A stretch of DNA of 45,706 bases from Cupriavidus sp. IDO (GTDB lineage Bacteria > Pseudomonadota > Gammaproteobacteria > Burkholderiales > Burkholderiaceae), in assembly GCF_000812465.1 (NCBI RefSeq), contig NZ_JWMA01000047.1:1-45706 (forward strand). The letters are read 5' to 3'. The stretch's first letter is position 1. Every line of letters begins with the position of its first letter. Below are positions 10,009 through 20,880 of this stretch, piece after piece. Under the pieces are notes generated by a model. The model did not search any database. It worked only from the letters and a program-made list of their open reading frames with translations, and was not told the DNA's origin. The translations under genes were made by a program, and so were the position numbers.

Positions 10009-11286
10009 CTACAGGCGCGCATCGACTTCGCTCCTCGGCAGGATCCCTTTCACGTCGAACAGCACCGCATGGGGCTTGCCGAAGGCCTTGATGGCACGCA
10101 CGCCCATGGTGACGAACTGGTGGTGCGGGACGGCCAGCACGATGGCGTCGTACTGGTCGTGCCGAGGCGGCTCGCGCAGGCACGCCAGGCCGTATTCCGC
10201 CTCGGCTTCCTCGACATTGATCCAGGGGTCGTAGACGTCGATGTCGGCGTTGTAGCTGCGCAGCGTCGTCACGATATCCACGGCCTTGGTGTTGCGCACG
10301 TCCGGGCAGTTCTCCTTGAAGGTCAGCCCGAGCACCAGCACGCGGCTGCCCAGCACCGGAATGCCCCGGCGCAACATGAGCTTGACCACCTCGTCGGCCA
10401 CGTGGAACGCCATCTTGTCGTTGATGCGCCTTCCGGCCAGGATCACCTGCGGGTGATAGCCGACCTCCTGTGCCTTGTGCGTCAGATAGTAGGGATCGAC
10501 GCCAATGCAGTGTCCGCCCACCAGCCCCGGGCGGAACGGCAGGAAGTTCCACTTGGTGCCGGCGGCCCTCAGCACTTCGAGCGTGTCGATGCCCAGCTTG
10601 TGGAAGAGCAGGCTGAGTTCGTTCATCAGTGCGATGTTCACGTCGCGCTGGGTGTTCTCGATGACCTTCGCGGCCTCTGCCACGCGGATGCTGCTCGCCC
10701 GGTGCGTGCCGGCCACGATGATCTTCTTGTAGAGCTCGTCGATGGCCTCGCTCACTTCCGGGGTGCTGCCGCTGGTGACCTTGCGGATATCCGGCAGGCG
10801 GTGTTCCCGGTCGCCAGGGTTGATGCGTTCGGGGCTGTATCCGCAGAAGAAGTCCACGTTGAACTGGAGGCCGCTGTGCCGTTCCAGCACCGGCACGCAG
10901 ATTTCCTCGGTGGCGCCCGGGTAGACGGTGGATTCGTAGATCACCACGGCGCCCGGCGTGATCGCCTTGCCCACGGTCTCGCTCGCCAGGATCAGCGGCA
11001 TCAGGTCCGGGCGCTTGGCCTTGTCCACCGGCGTGGGTACGGTCACGATAAAGACCTGGCAGTCCTTCAGCGCCGCGGGGTCGCTGCTGTAGTGCAGGTG
11101 GCGCGCGCTGCGCAGATCGTCCGCGCAGACCTCCAGTGTGGCATCCTGGCCGCTGCGGAGCTCGTCGACCCGCGCGGCATTGATGTCAAAGCCCAGGACG
11201 GGCCGCTGCTTGCCGAACTCCACGGCGAGGGGCAGTCCGACATAACCAAGACCGATGATGGCGATTTGTGTGTGACTGAGGTCCAT
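10009..11286 (-). CDS. tviB: UDP-N-acetyl-hexosamine 6-dehydrogenase (TviB/WbpO family)
   Basis: This 425-residue nucleotide-sugar dehydrogenase oxidises C6 of UDP-GlcNAc/GalNAc to the uronic acid with two NAD+. The N-terminal Rossmann motif is IGLGYVGLPLAVEFG (residues 11-25). The middle domain has YESTVYPGATEE and CGYSPERINPGD. The catalytic Cys is C260 in GGHCIGVDPYYLT, and the C-terminal domain starts at about VLVLGLTFKENCPD. All key residues are present and the length matches Vi-antigen TviB. It sits next to the TviC homologue, as in the Vi antigen and O6-type O-antigen loci. About 150 bp separate it from the upstream glycosyltransferase, enough for an internal promoter. Confidence 0.94.
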   Translation of the reverse strand: MDLSHTQIAIIGLGYVGLPLAVEFGKQRPVLGFDINAARVDELRSGQDATLEVCADDLRSARHLHYSSDPAALKDCQVFIVTVPTPVDKAKRPDLMPLILASETVGKAITPGAVVIYESTVYPGATEEICVPVLERHSGLQFNVDFFCGYSPERINPGDREHRLPDIRKVTSGSTPEVSEAIDELYKKIIVAGTHRASSIRVAEAAKVIENTQRDVNIALMNELSLLFHKLGIDTLEVLRAAGTKWNFLPFRPGLVGGHCIGVDPYYLTHKAQEVGYHPQVILAGRRINDKMAFHVADEVVKLMLRRGIPVLGSRVLVLGLTFKENCPDVRNTKAVDIVTTLRSYNADIDVYDPWINVEEAEAEYGLACLREPPRHDQYDAIVLAVPHHQFVTMGVRAIKAFGKPHAVLFDVKGILPRSEVDARL

Positions 11287-11325
11287 GACCGTGATCTTCC
11301 GAATTGGATACGCCTGGCGGCGGCA

Positions 11326-11343
11326 CGGAGGTGCCGACTCTTG
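11326..11343. other. Short hairpin between the GT4 gene and tviB
   Basis: The intergenic region 11287-11434 contains CGGCAC-GGAG-GTGCCG followed a few bases later by an A/T stretch (TTGAAAAAATTA). It could act as a weak attenuator inside the operon or belong to a promoter region for tviB. The assignment rests on pairing alone. Confidence 0.25.
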
Positions 11344-11434
11344 AAAAAATTATCGGTCCGGGCAGCGTGCCGTGCGTGCGGGTCTGTGTCCTGACGTACA
11401 CAGGCCGGCACGCGTGCGGCGCTTGCGGCCCGTG

Positions 11435-12598
11435 CTATGCCATGCCGATCTCGTGCGCGTTTGTTTCTCCCAGCACGCCCGACAACAGGCGCTCCCAGCG
11501 TGCCGCGATCTCGTCCGGCGCGAACCTGTGTACGTTGCGTCGGCCCGCTTCGGCCAGGCGGTCGGCAAGTTCGGGACTGCCGATGACCGTCGCAATGCCG
11601 CGCGCCAGGCCAGCGGGGTCGTCCACCGCGCTGACCTGGGCGTTCTCGCCGTGCGTGAGCAAGGCCCTGACGCCCGTTTCGCAGTTGGTGGCGATGATCG
11701 GAAGGCCATACGCCATCGCCTCGACCAGCACCAGCGGGAAGCCCTCGTAGCGGGAGCTCAGGCACAGCAGCGAGGCGTCCTGGTACACCGCCTCGATGTC
11801 GCTGCGCGCCGGCTCCAGGCGCACCAGCTCGCGCAGGCCGAGCTGGTCGCGCAGCCGCGTCAGTGGCTCGAGCAGCTCGCCGCTGCCCACGATCCGCAAG
11901 CGCCAGTCAGGAAAGACTTTGGCCACGGACACCCAGGCCTGGAGCAGCACGTCGAAGCCCTTGACCTCGGTCAGTCGCCCCACGGCGACGGCCGTCTTCG
12001 ATGTGCGCGGCGCCGGCTGTGCGGGGACGGGGAATGCGAGGGCATTGGGGATGACGTCGATATTCGTGCAGCGCAGGTTGCGAACCCATTTCTCGCGGTC
12101 CAGCTCGGTCAGCACCACGATGCGGTCGCAGGTGCGCGCGCTCAGCCGGCGGGCGAGGCGGCGTGCCGGCAGCCCGAGATCCTGGTCGAAGTTGCAGTGC
12201 TCCCAGGCAACGCGCCGTACATCGATGCCCAGGCACGCGGGCAGGGTGAACAGCGTCAGCAGGGGGTCGACTTCCACCAGCACCGAAATGCCGTGCCGCC
12301 GGATATAGCGGCGAATGCGCGCGACGGTGTGCGGGAAGTGCGTGCGGAAGGAGGGGCGCTGCTCGAACAGCGTCTCATGCTGCACGGCGGCTTCGAGCGG
12401 AAAACGGCTGTGCGCGCCGCAAAGGCTGAGAATGTGGACCCGGTGCCCGCGCCTGGCCAGTGCGTTCGCCATGGTGGCAGTCATGCGCTCGGCGCCGCCG
12501 AATGCGTCCAGCGTGCCGGTAAGGAAGCAGATCACTGGCCGCTCCCTTGCCTCGGGGCCGGGCGGCCGGCCCGGATCAGTGACAGCGCGCGGTGGCAT
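11435..12598 (-). CDS. Glycosyltransferase family 4 (first of a tandem pair)
   Basis: This 387-residue GT-B enzyme has an N-terminal glycine-rich acceptor loop, FLTGTLDAFGGAERM, and a donor-site E-x7-E in YEGFPLVLVEAMAYG followed by LPIIATNCETG. It probably builds one linkage of the polysaccharide repeat. The ATG at 12598 is chosen because GGAGG lies six bases upstream. It overlaps the end of the upstream glycosyltransferase gene by 23 bases. Upstream in-frame ATGs would run deep into that neighbour. The sugar donor cannot be deduced. The stop is followed by a 148-bp gap before tviB. Confidence 0.87.
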   Translation of the reverse strand: MPPRAVTDPGRPPGPEARERPVICFLTGTLDAFGGAERMTATMANALARRGHRVHILSLCGAHSRFPLEAAVQHETLFEQRPSFRTHFPHTVARIRRYIRRHGISVLVEVDPLLTLFTLPACLGIDVRRVAWEHCNFDQDLGLPARRLARRLSARTCDRIVVLTELDREKWVRNLRCTNIDVIPNALAFPVPAQPAPRTSKTAVAVGRLTEVKGFDVLLQAWVSVAKVFPDWRLRIVGSGELLEPLTRLRDQLGLRELVRLEPARSDIEAVYQDASLLCLSSRYEGFPLVLVEAMAYGLPIIATNCETGVRALLTHGENAQVSAVDDPAGLARGIATVIGSPELADRLAEAGRRNVHRFAPDEIAARWERLLSGVLGETNAHEIGMA

Positions 12599-13751
12599 CG
12601 ACGGCCTCCATGCAGGGCGCCGCGCCGGCGCGGGCATATGTCGCGTATAGCCGCAGCCATTCGTTGGCGATGGCTTCGATGCTGAAGGCGGAGGCGATGT
12701 GCTGATGCCGCGCGGCTTCGTCCGAGGATTCGCCGCGTCCGCGCGCGAGGGCATCGCGCATGGCGCCGGCCAGTGCCGCGGGATCTCCGCGTGCGACGGT
12801 GGTGCCCGCATTCCCCATCAGGGCCGCGACGCCGGAGGCATCGGTGGCTACCACCGGGCATCCGCACGCCAGCGCCTCGCCGACCACCAGCGGCATCCCT
12901 TCGATGCGGGACGAAAGCACGAACAGATCCGCCGCGTTCAGTAATGCAGGCACATCCTGCCGCTGGCCCAGCAACCGCACGCTTGCGGCGAGACCGCGTT
13001 CGGCGATGCGCTGCGCGAGGGCGGCGCGCAGCGGGCCTTCGCCGGCGATCATCAGCGTGGTGCCAGGCGCCGGGGATATTTCGGCGAAGGCGTCGATAAG
13101 GTCCGCCTGTGCCTTTTCCCACACGAGCCGGCCCACGTTCAGGACCAGCCGGTCGGTCTCGCGCAGGCCGAGTGCCGCGCGGGTGGCGGCACGGGTTTGC
13201 GCGCAGGGACGGTAGGTGGCCGTGTCGATGCCGTTGGGGATGACGATGATCCGCTTCTCCGGCGCCGCGCGGACTGCGATCATGGCCTGGCGCCCTTCAT
13301 CGCTGACGTGGGTGGTGAGATCGCCCCAACGATCGGTCAGGCGGTAGGCAAGCATGCGCAGCGCACCACCCTGGAAATAGCTGTGGGCGGTGCAGACGGT
13401 TGCCGGAACCGGGCATATGCGCGTCAGCGCGCGGGCAAACAGGTTCGCGTGAACCATGTGGGCATGAACAACATCCGGCCGCCAGCGCAGCACGAACCGG
13501 CGGACCTGCATGAGCGCAGCCAGCATTGCCGCCGGCGTCTTGCGCATGGTCAGCATGATGGTCTCGATGCCGTCAGGAAGCTCGACCTCGCAGCCCGGCA
13601 GCAGACTGACCACGCAGACCGCATGTCCGAGCGCCACATATTTGCGCGCGAGTGCGGCCACCTGCTGCTCCGCGCCACCGAGGCGCAGGCAGGTGACGAG
13701 CAGCATGATCCGCATCGGCCCGGCATGCCTTCCCAATCGGCTCTGATCCAT
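12576..13751 (-). CDS. Glycosyltransferase family 4 (second of a tandem pair)
   Basis: This GT-B glycosyltransferase of about 391 residues heads the long minus-strand operon. MRIMLLVTCLRLGGAEQQVAAL near the start is the acceptor-domain glycine loop. LVLNVGRLVWEKAQADLIDAF opens the donor domain, and EGMPLVVGEALACGCPVVATD carries the E-x7-E nucleotide-sugar site. Two starts are possible. The ATG at 13751 has GGAGA four bases upstream. The ATG at 13715 starts exactly at the conserved domain and has GGGAAGG at longer spacing. It resembles its downstream partner in fold and the two overlap, which suggests sequential sugar additions. Donor and acceptor are unknown. Confidence 0.87.
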   Translation of the reverse strand: MDQSRLGRHAGPMRIMLLVTCLRLGGAEQQVAALARKYVALGHAVCVVSLLPGCEVELPDGIETIMLTMRKTPAAMLAALMQVRRFVLRWRPDVVHAHMVHANLFARALTRICPVPATVCTAHSYFQGGALRMLAYRLTDRWGDLTTHVSDEGRQAMIAVRAAPEKRIIVIPNGIDTATYRPCAQTRAATRAALGLRETDRLVLNVGRLVWEKAQADLIDAFAEISPAPGTTLMIAGEGPLRAALAQRIAERGLAASVRLLGQRQDVPALLNAADLFVLSSRIEGMPLVVGEALACGCPVVATDASGVAALMGNAGTTVARGDPAALAGAMRDALARGRGESSDEAARHQHIASAFSIEAIANEWLRLYATYARAGAAPCMEAVDATARCH

Positions 13752-13968
13752 CCTGTCTCCGCAGCGTTGTTGAAGCGGTCGCAGCAACCGTATCGCGCGG
13801 GGCGGGCGCCATCTGTTCGGCGCCGAACGCAGGCCGGAAGCCCGGCGCCATGCTGGCCCGCGAGGTTCTGTGGTGCAAACCACGTTCCGGAGGCCTCAGG
13901 TGCTTCACAGGGGCGGACGAATCCGGTTTCATATCCCCTGTATCTGGCTCTGGCGGTGTGAACGGATC

Positions 13969-14568
13969 ATGAAGCGCGCTCTGGATGTTGTCGTCGCGTC
14001 GGTGGCCCTGGTGGTGCTGGCGCTTCCCCTGCTCATCGTGATGGGGCTGGTTCGCTGGAAACTGGGCAGTCCGGTCTTCTTCCGGCAGACACGGGCCGGT
14101 CTCGACGGCGAGCCTTTCGAATGCATCAAGTTCCGCACCATGACGGACGAGCGCGGCCCCGATGGCGAACTGCTGCCCGATACCGAACGCATCACGCCGT
14201 TCGGCTGGTGGATCCGGCGCACCAGCATCGATGAACTCCCCGAGCTGTGGTGCGTGCTCAGAGGCGACATGAGCCTGGTCGGGCCGCGCCCTCTGCTGAT
14301 GGATTATCTCTTGTGCTATTCGCCCGAACAGGCGCGGCGGCTGCTGGTCAAGCCTGGCATCAGCGGATGGGCGCAGGTCAACGGCCGCAATTCGCTGAGC
14401 TGGGAGGAGAAGTTCAGGCTGGACGTCTGGTACGTGGACCACCAGTCGCTCTGGCTCGATCTCAGGATCCTGTGGCGCACGATCGGCACGGTGCTTGCCA
14501 AGGAGGACATCAGCGCTGCCGGCGAAGTCTCGGCGACGCGCTTCTGCGGTAGCGACAGGACGCAATAG
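13969..14568 (+). CDS. PglC-like phosphoglycosyl transferase (initiating sugar transferase)
   Basis: This 199-residue monotopic membrane enzyme transfers a sugar-1-phosphate from a UDP-sugar to undecaprenyl phosphate, the first step of repeat-unit assembly. An N-terminal hydrophobic helix (about residues 8-27) precedes the catalytic core. The core contains FECIKFRTM, RTSIDELPELW with the conserved Asp-Glu pair, MSLVGPRPLL and KPGISGWAQVNGRN. Its short length fits the PglC class rather than the long WbaP class with extra helices. The ATG at 13969 starts the conserved MKRALDVV region. It heads the plus-strand operon divergent from the GT4 operon, with about 217 bp between them holding both promoters. 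Confidence 0.93.
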   Translation: MKRALDVVVASVALVVLALPLLIVMGLVRWKLGSPVFFRQTRAGLDGEPFECIKFRTMTDERGPDGELLPDTERITPFGWWIRRTSIDELPELWCVLRGDMSLVGPRPLLMDYLLCYSPEQARRLLVKPGISGWAQVNGRNSLSWEEKFRLDVWYVDHQSLWLDLRILWRTIGTVLAKEDISAAGEVSATRFCGSDRTQ

Positions 14569-14604
14569 CTGTCCGGCCTGCGCTGCAAACTCTGGGAACT
14601 GGAA

Positions 14605-15789
14605 ATGCTCAATACCGAATTCTCCCCGTGGCCGAGCTTCAGTCAGGAAGAGGCCCAGGAAGTGCAGCGTGTCCTGCTTTCGAACCGTGTCAACTACTGG
14701 ACCGGCACCGAATGCCGCGACTTTGAAGCAGAGTTCGCCGCCTGGTGCGGCGCGGCGCATGCGGTGGCCCTGGCAAACGGCACGCTGGCGCTCGATGCCG
14801 CGCTGCGGGCGCTGGATATCGGGCCGGGCGACGAGGTGGTGGTGACACCCCGCACCTTCCTCGCCAGCGTCTCGTGCGTCGTCAATGCGGGGGCGAAGCC
14901 GGTGTTCGCGGACGTCGAGCCGGACAGCGGCAATCTCAGCGCCGCCACCATCGCGGCGGTGCTGACGCCGCGCACGCGCGCCGTCATCTGCGTGCACCTG
15001 GCTGGACTGCCCTGCGACATGGATCCGATCATGGCGCTGGCGCAGGAGCGTGGCCTCAAGGTGATCGAGGACTGCGCGCAGGCCCACGGTGCCGTCTACA
15101 AGGGCCGGATGGTCGGCACCATCGGTCATGTCGGCGCCTGGTCCTTCTGCCAGGACAAGATCATGACGACCGGTGGCGAGGGCGGCATGGTCACCACCGA
15201 CGACCCCGCGCTGTGGTCGCTTATGTGGTCATACAAGGACCACGGCAAGAGCTGGGAGGCGCTGTATGAGCGCGCGCATCCGCCGGGCTTCCGCTGGGTG
15301 CACGACTCCTTCGGCACAAACTGGCGCATGACCGAGATGCAGGCCGCGATCGGGCGCATCCAGTTGCGGCGCATGGCGGGCTGGCACGCGCGGCGCGCGG
15401 GCAACGCAATGGCCCTTGCGGACACGCTGGGGGCGTGCGATGCGCTGCACGTGCCGCTGCCGCCCGCCGGCGTGGAGCATGCCTGGTACAAGTTCTATGC
15501 CTACGTGCAGCCGCAGCGCCTTGCCGAGGGCTGGAGCCGCGACAGCATCATGGCGGCCATCAACGCGGCCGGGGTGCCCTGCTATTCGGGCATCTGCTCG
15601 GAGGTCTACCTGGAAAAGGCGTTCGACGGCACCGGATGGCGCCCGTCCGCGCGCTTGCCGGTGGCCAGGGCGCTGGGCGAGACCAGCCTGATGTTCCTGG
15701 TGCATCCCACGCTGACGGACGAGGAGGTGCACAAGACCGGCCACGTCGTGCGCAGCGTGATGCAGCAGGCCGCGCGCCTGGCGGCCTGA
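14605..15789 (+). CDS. DegT/DnrJ/EryC1-family sugar aminotransferase
   Basis: This 394-residue PLP enzyme aminates a nucleotide-bound keto sugar. The PLP-binding lysine is K185 in SFCQDKIMTTGGEGG. VIEDCAQAHGA upstream holds the Asp that contacts the pyridine nitrogen, and GTNWRMTEMQAAIG is the usual downstream motif. GGAA lies just upstream of the ATG at 14605. The likely substrate is the 4-keto-6-deoxy sugar made by the WbpM-type dehydratase at 18811-20880. That would give an amino-deoxy sugar of the QuiNAc4N/FucNAc4N kind for the adjacent PglC-like transferase, as in the Pgl pathway (inference from the pairing). Confidence 0.9.
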   Translation: MLNTEFSPWPSFSQEEAQEVQRVLLSNRVNYWTGTECRDFEAEFAAWCGAAHAVALANGTLALDAALRALDIGPGDEVVVTPRTFLASVSCVVNAGAKPVFADVEPDSGNLSAATIAAVLTPRTRAVICVHLAGLPCDMDPIMALAQERGLKVIEDCAQAHGAVYKGRMVGTIGHVGAWSFCQDKIMTTGGEGGMVTTDDPALWSLMWSYKDHGKSWEALYERAHPPGFRWVHDSFGTNWRMTEMQAAIGRIQLRRMAGWHARRAGNAMALADTLGACDALHVPLPPAGVEHAWYKFYAYVQPQRLAEGWSRDSIMAAINAAGVPCYSGICSEVYLEKAFDGTGWRPSARLPVARALGETSLMFLVHPTLTDEEVHKTGHVVRSVMQQAARLAA

Positions 15790-15847
15790 TGAGGGGGACT
15801 CGCGACGCTTGCGCCGCCTGCCGCTCCGGCGCAGCGCCGTCATCGCC

Positions 15848-16570
15848 ATGATCACGTTCTTCTGGGACCATTTCCTCTACTTTGGCGAAAGCCGTCTGGC
15901 ATTGCCGCTGGCGGTCTGGGTTGCCGTCTGCATCGGCGTGGCGGGGCAGGGCTGGCGCGCGCTGCGCTGGACGGGGTCGTTCGTCATTGGCGGCACGCTG
16001 CTGCTGGCGGCCAAGGCGGCGTTCAGCTACACCGGCTGGTCCGTCCCGTCCATCGGCCTCTACAGCGTCAGCGGGCACGCGATGCTGACGGCTTCGGTGT
16101 ATCCCGTGCTGTTCATGTTGCTGGGCTCGGTGCTGGGCAAATACACCGGGTGGCTGGGGCTGGCCACGGGCGTGGGCCTGGCGCTGGTCATGCCGGTGGT
16201 GCTGGTGACCGATTTCTACCACACGATCAGCGAGACGCTGATCGGCCTGGGTGTCGGCTTCGCCATTGCAGGCGTGACGCTGTGGCGCTGGCGACCGGTG
16301 CGCATCGTCGATGTCTGCCTGACCATGGCGCTGCTGGTGCCGGTGGCGTTCCTGTTCGATCCGCGCGCCGTCGCCGAAGACATGCAGGGCGCGTTGCGCA
16401 GCCGCGCCGTGCAGTGGACCGGCGCAAGCGGCGAATACCTGCGCAGCATCGACCCCGATCCGGCAACGGGAAAGCCGGTGGTCTCCATCGAGTACTTCGA
16501 GGACGGGCGGGTCGTCAAGCCGGCGCAGCCAGCGGGATCGGCCCGTTCGGCAGAGCCTGCGAGCGGCTGA
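15848..16570 (+). CDS. PAP2-like membrane phosphatase
   Basis: This integral-membrane protein of about 240 residues has at least five hydrophobic segments. Two motifs match the lipid phosphatase PAP2 superfamily: SVSGHAMLTASVYP (the SGH motif) and DFYHTISETLIG (the late His motif). The first KxxxxxxRP motif is not evident. It could dephosphorylate undecaprenyl pyrophosphate or another lipid carrier released during assembly. A TTG at 15809 preceded by GAGGGGG would add 13 basic residues and is an alternative start. The ATG at 15848 begins the first membrane segment. The C-terminal ~50 residues are a soluble tail. It sits between the aminotransferase and a divergent PLP-fold gene. Confidence 0.72.
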   Translation: MITFFWDHFLYFGESRLALPLAVWVAVCIGVAGQGWRALRWTGSFVIGGTLLLAAKAAFSYTGWSVPSIGLYSVSGHAMLTASVYPVLFMLLGSVLGKYTGWLGLATGVGLALVMPVVLVTDFYHTISETLIGLGVGFAIAGVTLWRWRPVRIVDVCLTMALLVPVAFLFDPRAVAEDMQGALRSRAVQWTGASGEYLRSIDPDPATGKPVVSIEYFEDGRVVKPAQPAGSARSAEPASG

Positions 16571-16634
16571 TTGCCATGTTCGCCAAAGGGGCCATGGTGC
16601 ATCGCTTTTGCATTGAAGGGGCGGGACGACACCC

Positions 16635-17678
16635 ATGAAACCAGCTTTAGAATTCGGTTCGTTTTTCCATCTCGACCCGGCCATCCCGCTGGGCGGCGAG
16701 CCCTGGATGCGTCCGGGCGACCTGCTGACCGGCACCGGGCGCGATGCCCTGCGCGCCATCGTGGCGCAGGGGCGCTCGCACGGATGGCGGCGGCTCTATG
16801 CGCCCACCTACTACTGTCATACCGTGCTGGACGATGTCGCCGCCGACATCGACGTCCGCCTCTACCCGCACGCCCCGTTCGACGGCCCGACGCAGCTGGC
16901 GCTAGCCGACGACGAGGCGGCGATCGTCCCCGAGTATTTCGGCCTGCAGGCCACGGTTGAGGTGCGCGGCGGCAGCGTCCTGCTCGACCGTTCGCACGAC
17001 CTGCTGGCCACCTGGTCATACGCGCGTGCGCCGGACTACGTGTTCGCGTCGCTGCGCAAGACCTTGCCCGTGCCGGACGGCGGGCTGGTGCGGCCGCCGG
17101 CCGGGTTGCCATGCCTGCACGCGCTGGCGCCCACGCCGATGCATCAGTACGCGTGCGCCAGCATGGCCGCGGCCATGGCGATGAAGGCGGCGTATCTGGC
17201 GGGTGCGCAGATTGCCAAGGCCGCCTACCTGGCGCTGGCCGGCGAAGGGGAGGCCGCGCTGCGGGGCGACGCCGGGATCTCCGGCCCGTCGGCGCTGACG
17301 CGAGCGCTGGCACCTGCCATGGATCTCCGAACGATGCGGCAGCGGCGGCACGACAACCTGGCGCTGCTGGGCGACCGCCTGGCCGGCTTGCCCGCCGAAG
17401 TGCAATGGCGGCAGACACCGGCCTTCGGCATCCTGCTGTGCGCCGATATGCGGGTGCGCGAACGCATGCGGCAAGGTCTGACCGCTGCGGAGGTCTATCC
17501 GGCGGTGCTGTGGCCCATGACCTGGGCAGAGGTTCCCGAGAGCAATCGCCGGCTGTCCGGGCGCATCCTGGTCGTGCATGCCGACTATCGCTACGCCCCG
17601 CGCGATATCGGGCGCCTCGGCGATATCATCCTGCGCATTGCCACCCACTGCGATATGCCTGACGAGGTCCAACGATGA
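16635..17678 (+). CDS. Divergent DegT-like PLP-fold protein
   Basis: This 347-residue protein is distantly related to DegT aminotransferases. The recognisable part is DRSHDLLATW (residues 118-127), then ASLRKTLPVPDGG (138-150), where K142 is placed like the PLP lysine. The usual aminotransferase signatures are otherwise weak, and it is shorter than a normal DegT enzyme, so the reaction is uncertain. Its stop codon overlaps the start of the next gene, a FemAB/GNAT-like transferase, so the two are translationally coupled. A joint role in forming and then acylating an amino group on the glycan is an attractive guess, not a demonstrated function. Confidence 0.65.
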   Translation: MKPALEFGSFFHLDPAIPLGGEPWMRPGDLLTGTGRDALRAIVAQGRSHGWRRLYAPTYYCHTVLDDVAADIDVRLYPHAPFDGPTQLALADDEAAIVPEYFGLQATVEVRGGSVLLDRSHDLLATWSYARAPDYVFASLRKTLPVPDGGLVRPPAGLPCLHALAPTPMHQYACASMAAAMAMKAAYLAGAQIAKAAYLALAGEGEAALRGDAGISGPSALTRALAPAMDLRTMRQRRHDNLALLGDRLAGLPAEVQWRQTPAFGILLCADMRVRERMRQGLTAAEVYPAVLWPMTWAEVPESNRRLSGRILVVHADYRYAPRDIGRLGDIILRIATHCDMPDEVQR

Positions 17679-18703
17679 TGAAGACCCATGTGCTGGAGAC
17701 CTCCAGCGCCGAATGGCTTGAGGTGCTCGCGCGTTGCCGGCACGACAGTCATCACCTGCCGGGATGGCAGCAGGCGGCGGAGCAGGCGGGCGGGGGCAAG
17801 GCGTTCGGCGTGCATGTCACGGATGGCAGCCATGTGCTGTTCATTCCGCTGTTGCGCAGGGACATCGGCGGCAGTGACTGGGATGCGAGCTCGGCCTACG
17901 GCTATCCCGGCCCGCTCGTCAGCGACGGCGCGCCCGGGCCGTTTGCGGACGCAGCGCTGTCCGCGGCCATGGACCTGCTGCGCGAGAACGGCTGTGTCTC
18001 GTGCTTTGTGCGGCTGAACCCTATCATCAATGCGCAATGGCGCAGTTCGGTCGGCACGCTGGTCGAGCATGGCATGACGGTTTCGATCGACCTCTCGAAG
18101 AGCGAGGCCGACCATTGGCGGGAAACCGTGCGCGGGCACAGGCGGGAGATCAGCGAGGCCATGCGGGCCGGCGTCACGGTCCGGCTGGACGAGACGCTGG
18201 AGACGCTGCCGCATTTCATCGGCCTCTACAACGCCTCCATGGACCGGCTGCATGCCTCCGAGTTTCTCTTCTTCAACGACGCCTACCACTACACCCTGGC
18301 CCGGTCGCTTGGCGACCGGTTCCGCCTGTTCGTGGCCGAAGAGGATGGCATCATCATCGGCGCCCTGACTGTCACGGTGTCCGGGGCCGCGGGCATCATG
18401 CAGGGAAACCTGACGGGCGTTGACGCACGATACCGGCACCGGCAGCCCGGGAAGATCATGCTGCATGCCATCCGGCAGTGGGGCCGGGAGCGGGGGCTCC
18501 GATACTTCCACCTCGGCGGAGGCCTCGGCGGATCGGCGGAGGACTCGCTGTTCCGCTTCAAGCGCGGGTTCTCGCAGGACACCCATGTCTTCCGCACACA
18601 GCGGGTGGTGCTCGATCCCGGCAAGTACCTGGAACTGTGTGGGGGCGTGTCTTCGGCGCTCGGGGAGCTGGGCGGATACTTCCCGGCCTATCGCAAGACC
18701 TAG
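17675..18703 (+). CDS. FemAB/GNAT-like acyltransferase (BioF2-type fold)
   Basis: This 342-residue protein has the double-GNAT organisation of FemAB-like proteins. An N-terminal lobe (WQQAAEQAGGGKAFGV, then FIPLLRR) is followed by a C-terminal acetyltransferase lobe with LFVAEEDGIIIGALTV, MQGNLTGVDARYR and KIMLHAIRQWGRERG, ending in FKRGFSQDTHVF. Such proteins transfer an acyl or aminoacyl group to an amine. In exopolysaccharide loci they are common but poorly characterised. The start codon ATGATG overlaps the stop of the preceding gene. It ends the plus-strand operon and converges on the WbpM-type dehydratase, with a GC-rich hairpin between. Confidence 0.75.
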   Translation: MMKTHVLETSSAEWLEVLARCRHDSHHLPGWQQAAEQAGGGKAFGVHVTDGSHVLFIPLLRRDIGGSDWDASSAYGYPGPLVSDGAPGPFADAALSAAMDLLRENGCVSCFVRLNPIINAQWRSSVGTLVEHGMTVSIDLSKSEADHWRETVRGHRREISEAMRAGVTVRLDETLETLPHFIGLYNASMDRLHASEFLFFNDAYHYTLARSLGDRFRLFVAEEDGIIIGALTVTVSGAAGIMQGNLTGVDARYRHRQPGKIMLHAIRQWGRERGLRYFHLGGGLGGSAEDSLFRFKRGFSQDTHVFRTQRVVLDPGKYLELCGGVSSALGELGGYFPAYRKT

Positions 18704-18736
18704 GCAAGACCCGGGCAACACTTAAGAGGCGAGGAG

Positions 18737-18763
18737 CGGCGGCCACCCGTGCGGCGGCCGCCG
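18737..18763. terminator. Candidate bidirectional terminator between convergent genes
   Basis: CGGCGGCC pairs with GGCCGCCG across an 11-base loop in the 107-bp gap between the FemAB-like gene and the convergent dehydratase gene. On the plus strand it is followed by ATTTCAGTTT, a weak T-rich tail. Position and pairing suit termination, but the tail is poor. Confidence 0.5.
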
Positions 18764-18810
18764 ATTTCAGTTTGCTCTTTCGCCTGCTTCGCCGACGCGT
18801 GGCGTGCCGA

Positions 18811-20880
<2,070 letters not shown>

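Noticed and set aside
8755..11394. 879-codon plus-strand open frame opposite tviB/tviC
   Set aside because: It mirrors the codon pattern of the two sugar-nucleotide genes on the other strand, and no motif or ribosome site was found.
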